From JAGWNR01 sp964565685 (GTDB taxonomy: Bacteria; Patescibacteriota; Minisyncoccia; Phycocordibacterales; PALSA-1337), in assembly GCA_964565685.1 (NCBI GenBank), contig CAZMFR010000004.1, positions 1 through 64,000 of the forward strand: DNA of 64,000 nt. The letters run 5' to 3'. The notes under the pieces were generated by a model. The model was not told the origin of the DNA. It did not search any database and saw only the letters and a list, made by a program, of their open reading frames with translations. This document shows, one piece after another, positions 15,839 through 23,862 of the stretch; position 1 is the first letter of the stretch; every line of letters begins with the position of its first letter. The translations under genes were made by a program, and so were the position numbers.

Positions 15839-16263
15839 TTTTTTATTAAAAAATTATGCTGATAAATAAATCATTGACCCGCATCAATTATACCACCATC
15901 AATCATACTGATAGTGCATAACTTGTGGAAATGCTTCAGTGAAATATGGCTAGTTTTGTGCCCAGAGCGAGACATGCCCCGAATTTGGGATCGAATTATT
16001 GATACACTGGCAACATTGAATACGCGAGGCGAGTTGCCCGATTTGTCGGCGCTCTCTGGTTTTCAGCATCGCTCGGATGCAACCGATCCATTGGTGGATG
16101 GTCAGGATGATGGTATCGCAGTGGTGGAGTGAGTGAAGGGATGTCGACTTGCCAGAGACGACAAAATCACCAGTCAAGTTTTCAATAATTGGAGGCGTTG
16201 GATTGGCATTGCAAAAGACTGCCGGTTAGGTAAAATACTTATCAGTTTAGAAAGGAGCGCGTT
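15839..16263. other. 425-bp gap, no gene recognised
   Basis: Open frames of 70-80 codons exist on both strands (about 15914-16132 plus, about 15950-16177 minus), but neither resembles a family I know, and neither has a start signal or terminator. It precedes a recombinase/phosphoesterase scar, so it may be further eroded DNA. A plausible promoter (TTGCAA, 16-bp spacer, TAAAAT) for the next gene lies at its right end. Confidence 0.4.
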
Positions 16264-16494
16264 ATGCCAAAACAAATAGTGACCGGAAGAACCAGTCTTA
16301 TCACGGTAATATTCAGGCTTGGCGTATTTTCCGAGTCGCAATTACTTGAAGAATATGCGCAAGTTGAAGGTTCATCAGCGGATTTGGAGATGGCGAAAGG
16401 TTATCTGTCCCAACTGCTTCAGGTTGGTATTTTGCGCCGGAAGGCCAATGGCGCCTTGTATGTACGAAAACCTGTTTCACTCACGCCCGATTAA
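16264..16494 (+). CDS. Small protein (76 aa), possible winged-helix fold
   Basis: Not assigned to a family. Begins MPKQIVTGRTSLITVIFRLG and contains AKGYLSQLLQVGILRRKANG followed by ALYVRKP, which reads like the recognition helix and wing of a small winged-helix protein; this is inference. AAAGGAG about 8 nt before the ATG is a good Shine-Dalgarno. Its TAA stop lies in the loop of a perfect intrinsic terminator, so gene and terminator form one compact unit. Confidence 0.7.
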   Translation: MPKQIVTGRTSLITVIFRLGVFSESQLLEEYAQVEGSSADLEMAKGYLSQLLQVGILRRKANGALYVRKPVSLTPD

Positions 16495-16510
16495 CAATCG
16501 GGCTTTTTTG
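16485..16510 (+). terminator. Terminator containing the stop codon of the 76-residue gene
   Basis: GCCCGATT (16485-16492) pairs perfectly with AATCGGGC (16496-16503) around a 3-nt loop, followed by TTTTTT. The TAA stop (16492-16494) spans stem and loop. Confidence 0.9.
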
Positions 16511-16565
16511 TGGCGAATCACATTGACATTGCAACCCCATTTCTTTCAGACTGTCTCACAAATCC

Positions 16566-16963
16566 ATGACATCGTTTACAATCGCTCATATTTCAGATTT
16601 GCATTTTTCTAACGGAACGGCAAAGGATCCACCAGAAGGTCTTTCCCACTCCATTAGCCACTTGCAACAGATTCAGAGTCGGTTTCAAGGTCGCGACTTC
16701 GACAGAGTGATCGTCTCGGGAGACCTGACCGACCACGGCGATATTGAAAGTTTTATTCGAGTCAAGGAATGGCTTCACAACGACGAAGTTGTATCTTAAA
16801 CGCATTGTAAAAGGTTTGTATAGCAGACCCTTTGTCCAAAGCATGGTAGGTTCGTCAGCGAAATCTTGTGACCGAAAGGATAAAACGCGCAGCTTCAACA
16901 TCTACACTATCGAGATGACAGATGGAAATTACAGGTTGCATGTAAAGCGCTACACAATGATAG
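16566..16963 (+). pseudogene. Broken calcineurin-like metallophosphoesterase
   Basis: The first 77 codons read IAHISDLHFSNG and VIVSGDLTDHGD, the first two metal-binding blocks of the calcineurin-like phosphoesterase fold, and stop at 16799. In the next frame, from about 16800, FVQSMVGSSAKSCDRKD and SFNIYTIEMTDGNYRLHVKRY resemble the C-terminal strands of the same family (GSA... followed by FNxxEI). The GNHE and GHxH blocks that should lie between are missing. So the gene has lost its middle, about 130-150 codons by family size, with a frame change. It cannot make an active enzyme. A large serine recombinase fragment follows directly. Confidence 0.7.
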
Positions 16964-17559
16964 GCGAGGATGGACAGGTATTCCCTCATTGCAGAACAAC
17001 AAAAAGGCCATGTGTATTACCGATGCCATACCAAGAATTGTCCCCAGTCCTGTGTGCGGGAGGAAACGATCAGCACGGAAGTCTCGCGATTCTTCCAAAA
17101 AGTCCGGTATGACGACCGGGAACGGGAATATTACAAGTCCCGCATCTCGACGCTCAAGGCGACCTGGGCGGGCCGGCGGGAGGAGGAAACCAAAAGCCTC
17201 GATTTGAAGCAGAGCCAGATCAAAGACCGGCTCAACCGTTTGACCGATGCCTATCTCGACCAATCCTTGGACAAATCCATGTTCGAGGAACGGAAGAAAA
17301 GCCTGCTGCTTGAACAGAAAGCCGTGGAGGAGAATCTGGCCAATGTGGCACGCAGCAACGGCTCATCGCCGGACAAGATTGAAATTTTCCTCGAATTGGC
17401 CGGTAATGCGTGGTTGAGCCATAAATTGGCAACTCCTGAAGATGCCCGTGAAATGCTCAACATTTTCACCTCGAACCGGCAGGCGGAGGGGAAAAAGATA
17501 TGTTTGAAGCCGTCAATCGCCTTTCAGGAGATCGTCAACCGGCCCAAAATTGATGGTTG
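16964..17559 (+). pseudogene. Large serine recombinase, C-terminal fragment
   Basis: Reads SLIAEQQKGHVYYRCHTKNC, the second half of the recombinase zinc ribbon (YYxC...C), then a long coiled-coil arm with LKQSQIKDRLNRLTDAYLD and FEERKKSLLLEQKAVEENL, as in large serine integrases/resolvases. The catalytic N-terminal domain, the recombinase domain and the first zinc-ribbon cysteine pair are absent; an in-frame TAG precedes it at 16961. The frame runs on into tRNA-Arg in antisense, so the original C-terminus has been cut at the tRNA. The DNA is clearly more GC-rich than its surroundings. It marks a decayed mobile element next to a tRNA. Confidence 0.8.
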
Positions 17560-17631
17560 TGCTCCCGGTAGGAATCGAACCTACATCAAGACCTTAGAAG
17601 AGTCCTGTTCTATCCATTGAACTACGGGAGC
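17560..17631 (-). tRNA. tRNA-Arg (TCT)
   Basis: Acceptor GCTCCCG/CGGGAGC, anticodon loop CTTCTAA (anticodon TCT), T-arm GTAGG-TTCGATT-CCTAC, discriminator A at 17560. The recombinase fragment abuts its 3' end, the usual place of element integration. Confidence 0.96.
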
Positions 17632-17681
17632 GTATGTGGAGCACTATAGCAGAAGAAAAGAACGCCGCAATGGAGCTATGA

Positions 17682-18029
17682 CTATTGCGATGGATCGGGT
17701 GGGCCATCGTACCCCTTTAGAAGGGCAACCGATGACGAAGCTTTTGCAGAAAAACTGGCAACCAAATTGTCCATGCCCTTTTGGTCAAAATCATTGCGGC
17801 TAGGCGATGAGACGATTTGCTGAGGAGAAACGATTCTCCCAGATTGAACGAGAAAAAATAGCCGCCCAGCAAAAACGATGAGAACTATGGCTATCGTGAT
17901 GCTGATCGATGTGATCACAACCCAACCTACATAGGCGTCTTCGCCTAGACTCTCAAAGAAGGAGACGTGTTCAGACGAATAGACCGGCTTGCTGGATTTC
18001 TTCCAATGTAGATATTTTTTTATATTCAT
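17682..18029 (-). CDS. Small membrane protein closing the pilMNO operon
   Basis: A 115-residue protein with a basic cytoplasmic N-terminus (MNIKKYLHWKKSSK), one transmembrane segment (VVITSISITIAIVLIVFAG) and an external tail rich in S, Q and P. Its ATG overlaps the TGA stop of pilO (ATGA), which fixes the start and shows translational coupling. Position suggests a role in the pilus platform, where PilP stands in other bacteria, but I see no PilP motif or lipobox. Function inferred from position only. Confidence 0.75.
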   Translation of the reverse strand: MNIKKYLHWKKSSKPVYSSEHVSFFESLGEDAYVGWVVITSISITIAIVLIVFAGRLFFLVQSGRIVSPQQIVSSPSRNDFDQKGMDNLVASFSAKASSSVALLKGYDGPPDPSQ

Positions 18030-18574
18030 GTTGATGATAGTACGGATATATCGATGACGGCTGTCCATCTCGAAGCGGATTTTGCCGATGAGTTTCCACC
18101 GGACAGAACGTCTAGATTGATGCTCCCTACAGAAATGGCATATGGCATATTTTCGACCATCTGGATGGCACGCATGACATTGCCCCAGGAGCCGACTACT
18201 GATATATCCGCAGTGACGACTGGAACAGACGAATTGCCGCCAGTTCCTGAGGAAAGCGATGAAATCGAGATCTTTGCATCAGTGGCAGGACCGATAGCTT
18301 CGACCGCGTCAATAAACGGCACCGCATCATTAGCAGAGATCAGAAACGACGGCAGCAGCTCCCTATCAGCTACAGTATTATCGTATGTAGTCTCCATATT
18401 TTTTGCTTGGAGGGATTGTTCGGCAGCAGCGGCAGCTTCCGCTTTCACAATAGATTCGTCCTGTGCTTCTTTGACAGTATCGATATACATAAAAGCATAG
18501 GCCGAGCTGGCGGCAAAAATGGCCAAAACAGACAGAGTGAGAAGCAGATAATGTTGTGAACGGAGTTTTCTCAT
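18026..18574 (-). CDS. pilO: PilO-like type IV pilus platform protein
   Basis: 182 residues: short cytoplasmic start (MRKLRSQHYLLLT), one membrane helix (LSVLAIFAASSAYAFMYI), an alanine-rich coiled segment (KAEAAAAAEQSLQ), then a periplasmic alpha/beta domain with a PilO-like SISSLSSGTGG and SVVGSWGNVMRAIQMVENMP pattern. PilO pairs with PilN in the inner-membrane alignment complex. Third gene of the operon, 5 bp after pilN and overlapping the next gene by 4 bp. Confidence 0.78.
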   Translation of the reverse strand: MRKLRSQHYLLLTLSVLAIFAASSAYAFMYIDTVKEAQDESIVKAEAAAAAEQSLQAKNMETTYDNTVADRELLPSFLISANDAVPFIDAVEAIGPATDAKISISSLSSGTGGNSSVPVVTADISVVGSWGNVMRAIQMVENMPYAISVGSINLDVLSGGNSSAKSASRWTAVIDISVLSST

Positions 18575-18579
18575 GGTAT

Positions 18580-19128
18580 TTATGGTGCCGCCGGCAAAGA
18601 ATACGACATCTGCATGGAAAACTGGATATCGATAGCTGATGCAAGATCGGAAATCGGCACATCCACGCCGGAAAAATCCTTATCCCCTTGGATGATATTC
18701 CTAAATGTCACTAGGTCGTCTCGAGTGAGAGCCGTGCCTTGGATAGTAATAGTCAAATGACCAGAACCGTCGTTGGAAACATCTAATGAATCGATCGAAA
18801 TGCCTTTTGGCCGGAGGTCAGCTATATGCATAATGACCGGAGAAATTGCAGGAGAAACAAAAGACGAGATAGACGAGACGAGAGACCCAGCGGATGACAA
18901 GCCGGCCTTTATGACAGCTGTGCCGGTGGCAATGCTATTTTCGGCAGATTGTGCATTGACCGCGGCAGAGTTTTCCGCCAAACTGGATATGAGGTATGAA
19001 GGGAAAAGAAAAACCGCAGATATGATAATGGCTAACGAGACAAAGAAAAGAAACACGACAAAAAATCTGGCGCGATACTCGGCTTTTAACGCTTTGACGG
19101 TTTTTGGAGGAAGAAGAGCGTGGTACAT
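18580..19128 (-). CDS. pilN: PilN-like type IV pilus platform protein
   Basis: 182 residues. The first 20 (MYHALLPPKTVKALKAEYRA) resemble the cytoplasmic PilN peptide that docks on PilM, followed by a membrane helix (FLFFVSLAIIISAVFLFPSY), an Ala/Ser-rich linker and a C-terminal ferredoxin-like domain (GHLTITIQGTALTRDDLVTF). It sits between pilM (9 bp gap) and pilO (5 bp gap), the conserved order. Assignment rests on topology and gene order more than on sequence motifs. Confidence 0.78.
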   Translation of the reverse strand: MYHALLPPKTVKALKAEYRARFFVVFLFFVSLAIIISAVFLFPSYLISSLAENSAAVNAQSAENSIATGTAVIKAGLSSAGSLVSSISSFVSPAISPVIMHIADLRPKGISIDSLDVSNDGSGHLTITIQGTALTRDDLVTFRNIIQGDKDFSGVDVPISDLASAIDIQFSMQMSYSLPAAP

Positions 19129-19137
19129 GGTTTTGAT

Positions 19138-20100
19138 TTAACGGCGTTTCGGCAAGGCGAGACCGGCCGCCACAGCATATTGAAGAGACTCGTCTTGTGA
19201 AATCGGGGGAATATAGGCATCATAAGAAAAGGCGTTAACCCATACATCTGCTACGCGTATATTTAGCAGAGGATCCTTGGATCCAGCTAGCGCCGCGGAT
19301 ATTCTGCTAGCATGGTGGCCGCAGAGTATGATCTCGCTCACCCCGTCACCCTGACCATGCTCTCCCCAATATCCGTAAACTTTGCTCATCTCTGAATGAA
19401 TGGGCTCGATATCTGATTCGTGTATGGTGTCTTGAGAATTCCATGGTACGGTCGAAGTGAATAGCACGACGCCTTCGTCCACTATATAAAAGCCGGCTTT
19501 CCCATCCATGAGGTGAATGATCAATTTTGTGTCTGTGTCAGTCGACGGCACGATGGCACGCGCTAAAGATTTCGGCAACACTTCGAACGATATCGGCAAA
19601 AGCCCGGCTGATTCGAGTATGAACAGATATTCTTCGACAAATTTCCTCGGAGCGACCGAGACAGAGGCCGTGTGTTCGCCTTTTGGCAAGAGATCTCTGA
19701 TTAGATCGAAATAAAATACCGCATCATCTGGCGGCAACGGCACATTTTCATCCAAGCGCAAGGATATGTTCTCGTGTATCTCGGCGGCTGTGCCATCCGG
19801 CACTTCTGTCTTGAAAAGATACACTCTCTCCTCTGGCAGAGACGCTTTTACATAGGTTACCTTTAATTCATCGGCTAGGGATTTTACGACATCGATCAGA
19901 GCTTTTTGGTCACGGATAATACCGTTCTCTACCACGCCTTTTGCCAGCGGTCTCGAACCAAAACGATCTATTTTCAACCCGCGATGCGCGTGACGATACA
20001 TCAATACATGCACAGACGAGTCGGAAATATCGATGCCGGCACAAGGCATTTCCAAGAATTTCGGCGGAGGAAAAAGCTTAAAGAAGGTAGACGTCTTCAT
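19138..20100 (-). CDS. pilM: PilM-like actin-fold pilus assembly protein
   Basis: Cytoplasmic actin/FtsA-like ATPase that anchors the PilN-PilO complex. 320 residues; the N-terminal AGIDISDSSVHVLM is the phosphate-1 region, KASLPEERVYLFKTEVP a typical PilM block, VSVAPRKFVEEY and EVLPKSLARAI follow, and a phosphate-2-like IIHLMDGKAGFYIVD comes later. The start is supported by TACAAT 7 nt upstream. First gene of the pilM-N-O operon; the matching assembly ATPase PilB lies at 35.5 kb. No pilin or prepilin peptidase gene is adjacent. Confidence 0.88.
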   Translation of the reverse strand: MKTSTFFKLFPPPKFLEMPCAGIDISDSSVHVLMYRHAHRGLKIDRFGSRPLAKGVVENGIIRDQKALIDVVKSLADELKVTYVKASLPEERVYLFKTEVPDGTAAEIHENISLRLDENVPLPPDDAVFYFDLIRDLLPKGEHTASVSVAPRKFVEEYLFILESAGLLPISFEVLPKSLARAIVPSTDTDTKLIIHLMDGKAGFYIVDEGVVLFTSTVPWNSQDTIHESDIEPIHSEMSKVYGYWGEHGQGDGVSEIILCGHHASRISAALAGSKDPLLNIRVADVWVNAFSYDAYIPPISQDESLQYAVAAGLALPKRR

Positions 20101-20107
20101 TGGCTAT

Positions 20108-20113
20108 ATTGTA
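20108..20113 (-). promoter_or_regulatory. -10 box for the pilM operon
   Basis: TACAAT ending 7 nt before the pilM ATG; predicted leaderless. Confidence 0.55.
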
Positions 20114-20232
20114 GCAAGTAAAGGTAAAATCCAAAAGGCCGTGCCTGACCGTGTCTGTCTATGGGTAAGCGGCAGATATGTAAAAACAAAAGCGCGAGAA
20201 CTCCTAATTGGAAGCATTATTCTACTTTGATT

Positions 20233-20844
20233 TTAATGCTTCTTTCTTGATCTAATATATTCATTTGTTGGCGGAACAAGCGAGACGATTATGATTAGAA
20301 CAACGATCGGCGTGATATACGAGTCTGCATTCGGCATGATCGCACCGAGCATGAAACCCAGAGCGGAAACGCCTACAGACCATACAAAACCGCCGACGAT
20401 GTTGTATGAGATAAAATCCTTGTAGCTCATATTCCCTACTCCAGCCAAAATCGGCGCAAAAGTGCGGATGATCGGAATGAAACGAGCGAGGATTATGGCT
20501 TTCTTGCCATATTTTTCATAAAAATGCTCGGATCGAACGATGTGTTTCTTGTTGAAGAAGAACGAGTCATCTTTTGTAAAGATCCTAGGACCGATCTTCT
20601 TGCCAAAAGCATAGCCGATGCTGTCACCCAAGACCGCTGCGACAAACGCGCCAATAAAAAGCCATGTCGGAGACAGAAATCCTTGCGAAGCCAGAAACCC
20701 GGCAGTGAATAGGAGCGAATCTCCCGGAAAAAAGAAGCCGAAGAAGAGCCCAGACTCGGCAAATACGATGAATATAACGCCGATAAGTCCAAGGGCTTTT
20801 ATTATGACGATGGGATCAAAGAGAACATGGATGGTTTGGATCAT
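20233..20844 (-). CDS. DedA family (SNARE-associated/VTT) membrane protein
   Basis: 203 residues, several membrane helices. Family signatures: ESGLFFGFFFPGDSLLFTAG near the N-terminus, GDSIGYAFGKKIGPR, and ARFIPIIRTFAPILAGVGNM with the conserved arginine and proline. DedA proteins act in lipid carrier (undecaprenyl phosphate) recycling or membrane homeostasis; substrate here is unknown. It starts 6 bp after the tRNA-binding protein gene and is probably co-transcribed with it. Confidence 0.93.
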   Translation of the reverse strand: MIQTIHVLFDPIVIIKALGLIGVIFIVFAESGLFFGFFFPGDSLLFTAGFLASQGFLSPTWLFIGAFVAAVLGDSIGYAFGKKIGPRIFTKDDSFFFNKKHIVRSEHFYEKYGKKAIILARFIPIIRTFAPILAGVGNMSYKDFISYNIVGGFVWSVGVSALGFMLGAIMPNADSYITPIVVLIIIVSLVPPTNEYIRSRKKH

Positions 20845-20850
20845 AAAAAA

Positions 20851-21294
20851 TTATGCCGCTTGCGTCCCTGGTACGATCGATTGATTCGGCTCGAGCAAAG
20901 AAAAGTTTCCCGCTCCATCTGAAACTGCAAACAGCATTCCGTTAGATTGGAATCCCTTGATCGTTCGCGGCTCGAGATTGGTCACGAACATGCATGTTTT
21001 GCCGACGAGGACTGCAGGATCCGGGAAATAAGCAAAAATACCGGAGACGATCTGACGTGGCGCAGGCACAAATGTCTTTTCGATCGGTTTTACAGACGCA
21101 TCCTGGCTGACGACAGATGCAGTGGTTACTGTGGTTTGTGCAGAAGAAGACAGACCGATTTCTGAGGATACTTCCTTCTTCTCGCCAAAATCTACCAGAA
21201 GCTTCAGAAGCTTGTCTGTATTCGGAATTTTTTCTGCCGAAAGTATCTTCCCGGCTTTTATCTCTACTTTTTTGAAGTCTTCATAAGTGATCAT
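20851..21294 (-). CDS. Stand-alone tRNA-binding OB-fold protein (MetG C-terminal/EMAP II type)
   Basis: 147 residues corresponding to the C-terminal tRNA-binding domain of methionyl-tRNA synthetase: ITYEDFKKVEIKAGKILSAE, then NTDKLLKLLVDFGEKKE, RQIVSGIFAYFPDPAVLVGK and NLEPRTIKGFQSNGMLFA. A Ser/Thr/Val-rich insertion of about 35 residues separates the KKE and RQIVSG blocks, which are nearly contiguous in the family. It could assist a split MetRS or act as a general tRNA chaperone (inference). The start at 21294 (MITYEDF) fits the family; an ATG three codons upstream is possible. Upstream lies palindrome D. Confidence 0.88.
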   Translation of the reverse strand: MITYEDFKKVEIKAGKILSAEKIPNTDKLLKLLVDFGEKKEVSSEIGLSSSAQTTVTTASVVSQDASVKPIEKTFVPAPRQIVSGIFAYFPDPAVLVGKTCMFVTNLEPRTIKGFQSNGMLFAVSDGAGNFSLLEPNQSIVPGTQAA

Positions 21295-21376
21295 TAAATA
21301 CATAATACAAGAAAAATTTCATAATAACCAGTTGCTCATGCGAGCGGTCGGTGACCATGGCATTCCTTTACACAGT

Positions 21377-21406
21377 ATATTTACAATGTATGTACGTTGT
21401 AGATAT
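21377..21406. repeat. Intergenic palindrome, copy D
   Basis: ATATTTACAATGTA (21377-21390) against TACGTTGTAGATAT (21393-21406), pairing with one mismatch and one G-U pair around TG. Diverged copy of the family at 10731-10760. Confidence 0.65.
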
Positions 21407-21492
21407 CGGCTAAAAACAAGCGCACCGCCAGTGAAGGCACACCGGTTCTGTGTGTGGTTCTTTCTGGTCATTGCTCATTTCGACAAAATCGT

Positions 21493-21906
21493 TTATTCCG
21501 ACAAACGAGAGTCGGCGTGGCCGTTTTTTTGTTCTTCCCTATCCAAAAAGCTTTGCAGTATGAGCGCCGCTGCAGAGGCATCGTGGAGCGCATTCTTGCC
21601 CTGGAATCTCTGCGCCGCAAAACTGGTCATGAATTCCGGTTCCATGATCACCTCAACCCCAATGGCTTCAAGCTCTTTTTTGAACGGCGCTATCTTTTCC
21701 ATGATCAGATTATCGTTGCCTTTGTAATCTTTTGAGTCGCCGACGACGATCGTCGTCACATCGTTTTCTTTTACTAGAATGGAAATCTTTTCAACAAGCT
21801 TGCCATCATTAGCCAGCACTTCTCTTGGCAGAGCAAAACGGCCATTCTCGTCCGAAACGGCTATGCCTACGCGTTTCTTGCCATAATCGATGCCGATGTA
21901 TTTCAT
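21493..21906 (-). CDS. ruvX: RuvX/YqgF-type Holliday junction resolvase-like nuclease
   Basis: RNase H-fold protein implicated in pre-16S rRNA 5' processing and junction resolution. 137 residues: GIDYGKKRVGIAVSD (first acidic residue), TTIVVGDSKDYKG, VIMEPEFMTSFAAQRF (acidic residue and serine of the second motif) and the C-terminal HDASAAALILQSF (last aspartate). Family length is normal. It begins 3 bp downstream of tRNA-Ser on the same strand, so a shared transcript is likely; no separate promoter or Shine-Dalgarno fits between them. Confidence 0.92.
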   Translation of the reverse strand: MKYIGIDYGKKRVGIAVSDENGRFALPREVLANDGKLVEKISILVKENDVTTIVVGDSKDYKGNDNLIMEKIAPFKKELEAIGVEVIMEPEFMTSFAAQRFQGKNALHDASAAALILQSFLDREEQKNGHADSRLSE

Positions 21907-21909
21907 TGG

Positions 21910-21996
21910 CGGATGGGGTGAGATTCGAACTCACGGTCCCCTTACGGGGACGACAGTTTTCAAGACTGTTCCATTAGACCACTCTGGCACCCATCC
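21910..21996 (-). tRNA. tRNA-Ser (TGA)
   Basis: 87-nt class II tRNA: acceptor GGATGGG/CCCATCC, anticodon stem ACAGT/ACTGT with loop CTTGAAA (anticodon TGA), long variable arm GTCCCCGTAAGGGGAC, T-arm GTGAG-TTCGAAT-CTCAC, discriminator G. The ruvX ATG (21906) lies 3 nt after the discriminator. Confidence 0.97.
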
Positions 21997-22042
21997 GTGC
22001 GCTTGATAATGGCATTTTTTTTACGGATTTTCAATGCCATCG

Positions 22043-22095
22043 AAAAATTAAAAAGAAGAAAGCCCTCGTGAAATTTTTTGTGCTCACGAGGGCTT
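22043..22095 (-). terminator. Terminator overlapping the stop codon of the 95-residue gene
   Basis: AAGCCCTCGTGA (22060-22071) pairs perfectly over 12 bp with TCACGAGGGCTT (22084-22095); the minus-strand tail is TTCTTCTTTTTAATTTTT. The TGA stop of the gene (22084-22086) is part of the stem. Confidence 0.9.
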
Positions 22096-22371
22096 GGATG
22101 GCGCGATGCTAGACCGTTGATTGTCTCTGAACCATCTGGCGAGCTTGTAAACCGTCGGATGAGATGGTAGCGGCGAGCGTTCTCTCTCATCTTTCAACTC
22201 GACTCGCGCAGAGATGATTTTTACCTCTCTCAAGACATCTTCATGATCAATCGGAGCATCCTGATTGATCGAGAATAAGTTTAGGTCGCTACCGATCTGC
22301 ATCTTGAAATAGCCCTCTGTTTTTGATTCGACGAGCCCAGACTCGCCGCCGCCACTCAATAGGATATCCAT
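22084..22371 (-). CDS. Small hypothetical protein (95 aa)
   Basis: Not recognised. Begins MDILLSGGGESGLVESKTEG; the middle holds a beta-like FKMQIGSDLNLFSI and a charged REVKIISARVELKDERERS; no membrane segment. GAAAGGAA lies 4-5 nt before the ATG. Its stop codon is embedded in the stem of a 12-bp terminator. Gene size, ribosome binding site and terminator match other accessory units in the window. Confidence 0.7.
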   Translation of the reverse strand: MDILLSGGGESGLVESKTEGYFKMQIGSDLNLFSINQDAPIDHEDVLREVKIISARVELKDERERSPLPSHPTVYKLARWFRDNQRSSIAPSKPS

Positions 22372-22463
22372 AACTTTCCTTTCTCTTTATCAAAGAATCG
22401 TGCATTATCGGCCAACGATAGGCAATGTGCACAACTTTTACTGCAAAGCTAGCACAAAAGTAG

Positions 22464-22469
22464 TATAAT
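22464..22469 (+). promoter_or_regulatory. -10 box for the 153-residue membrane protein
   Basis: TATAAT ending 7 nt before the ATG at 22477; predicted leaderless. Confidence 0.65.
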
Positions 22470-22476
22470 TTCAAGC

Positions 22477-22938
22477 ATGGAACCTATCATCTCTTGGGAT
22501 GCACCAGAACGGTATAATACGGAAAAAAACTCCGATTGGTATTGGGCTGTCGGCATCATTTCGTTCACCGCGGCAGCCCTGGCTTTTATGTTCGGTCAAG
22601 TGATATTCGGCATATTGATCGTCGTATCGGCTGTAGCTCTGACCCTCCACGCATCTGTTGCACCGCGCACGATTCATGTGGAGATAAACGACCGCGGTTT
22701 GATTCTCGACAAGACTCTGTATCCGTTTCTTCACCTCGAATCTTTTTGGATAGATCCTCATGGTTATCCGTCAAAGATCATCCTGAAGTCACAAAAAAAT
22801 TTCATGCCGTTCATAAACATACACATCGCCGAAGACCTCGATCCGGAAATCGTCAGACAAGTCCTGTTAAAGTACATCGCTGAAACCGAGCACGAGGAAC
22901 CATTGACGGTGAAGATCATGGAACGATTGGGGTTCTGA
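22477..22938 (+). CDS. Membrane protein with PH-like domain, two TM helices
   Basis: 153 residues. After a short N-terminus (MEPIISWDAPERY) come two adjacent membrane helices (WAVGIISFTAAALAFMFG and VIFGILIVVSAVALTLHAS), then a beta-rich domain (TIHVEINDRGLIL, LYPFLHLESFWID, FMPFINIHIAED) ending in a helix (DPEIVRQVLLKYIAE). This order resembles bacterial PH-like membrane proteins that I believe are common in Parcubacteria. Function unknown. Start supported by TATAAT 7 nt upstream. Confidence 0.75.
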   Translation: MEPIISWDAPERYNTEKNSDWYWAVGIISFTAAALAFMFGQVIFGILIVVSAVALTLHASVAPRTIHVEINDRGLILDKTLYPFLHLESFWIDPHGYPSKIILKSQKNFMPFINIHIAEDLDPEIVRQVLLKYIAETEHEEPLTVKIMERLGF

Positions 22939-22949
22939 TCGCACTATCG

Positions 22950-22986
22950 GTCACACAATGTCCTTTGTCGGATGGGTCTATGCAGG
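22950..22986. repeat. 37-bp direct repeat, copy 1
   Basis: Starts GTCACACAATGTCCTTTGTC and ends GGGTCTATGCAGG. One base differs from the copy at 23717-23753; together they flank the gene 23038-23637. Confidence 0.9.
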
Positions 22987-23037
22987 CATTCGGGCAGCGT
23001 TTCCTGACGACGAATTAATTCTTATTCCGAAATAATA

Positions 23038-23637
23038 ATGAGTAAAACATATCTTTTCTATGCCACAAGAGATGATCTTCTCGTAGTCACTGGGAAAATT
23101 GAATCTATTGTAGCGATCAAATATGTGCGTTTTGGCAATATTGCAAGATCGCCAGAGTGTTTTAGTATGGCGACGGAAATTCCAAACTTAGGGATAGCGT
23201 CTCATCCATCGGCAGTCGCCTGCGACAAATATCTAATAATAGTCAAACCTAGAGGACTTAAGGCAGTAGTTAATCTTGAAAGCATTAGTAAGAATTCAAT
23301 TGTAAGTCATGAGATTGCGGCAGGTAAAGCCACTTTGAAAAAGCCCGCTGGGACGGATCGCTTCATTATAGACCAGCTACTCAATCCCGATACAATTACA
23401 TTTACCGTTGGTGGGTTATGGAACAATGAAATTCTTTTACACGGAAGTGTCGGCACAGCCTCACAATCCAAATCTTCACAAATGCTAATGAGAGTGTTCC
23501 ACGATGCTTTGAATAAACAGTTCGTTAAGGTAAGGGCTTTTTATGTCGGCCCACAAGCGCTTGAACTTCTGAAAAATGGAAAGCGATTGACAATTTCTGC
23601 ACAATCACCACAACAATTTGATCTTAAACCTTTATGA
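23038..23637 (+). CDS. Hypothetical protein (199 aa) between direct repeats
   Basis: Not recognised. Soluble, mixed alpha/beta; begins MSKTYLFYATRDDLL and contains EIPNLGIASHPSAVACDKYL, FTVGGLWNNEILLHG and a C-terminal ALNKQFVKVRAFYVGPQALE. The DNA is more AT-rich than its neighbours. No Shine-Dalgarno is clear; the stretch ATAATAATG just upstream may include a -10. A 37-bp repeat lies 51 bp upstream and again 79 bp downstream, so the gene may be a cassette-like insertion. A plus-strand terminator follows at 23825. Confidence 0.65.
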   Translation: MSKTYLFYATRDDLLVVTGKIESIVAIKYVRFGNIARSPECFSMATEIPNLGIASHPSAVACDKYLIIVKPRGLKAVVNLESISKNSIVSHEIAAGKATLKKPAGTDRFIIDQLLNPDTITFTVGGLWNNEILLHGSVGTASQSKSSQMLMRVFHDALNKQFVKVRAFYVGPQALELLKNGKRLTISAQSPQQFDLKPL

Positions 23638-23716
23638 AGGCGTTTTCCAAACTGCTATTGCTGACTCTGGCTTGCTATTCGATTTCACTTCATTCCGCCA
23701 CGTTCACTTATTCCTA

Positions 23717-23753
23717 GTCACACAATGTCCTTTGTCGGGTGGGTCTATGCAGG
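23717..23753. repeat. 37-bp direct repeat, copy 2
   Basis: 36 of 37 bases match copy 1 at 22950-22986 (A/G difference after TTTGTCGG). A 15-base partial copy, GTCACACAATGTCCT, lies at 24082-24096. Confidence 0.9.
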
Positions 23754-23824
23754 TGTGTAGCAATCTTACATATCGCGCAACCATTACCGAGGGAACGACT
23801 CCAGTTTAGTTTCTAATAACGAAG

Positions 23825-23862
23825 AGCCCGGATGCGTTTGCCGCACCCGGGCTGTTTTTTCT
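23825..23862 (+). terminator. Strong intrinsic terminator
   Basis: AGCCCGG (23825-23831) pairs with CCGGGCT (23847-23853), with an inner TGCG/CGCA stem, followed by GTTTTTTCTT. It ends the unit carrying the 199-residue gene, or a small unrecognised gene before it. Confidence 0.85.

Noticed and set aside
15914..16177. Overlapping 72- and 75-codon frames on opposite strands
   Set aside because: Neither has a ribosome binding site, promoter or recognisable motif; reported only as a gap.
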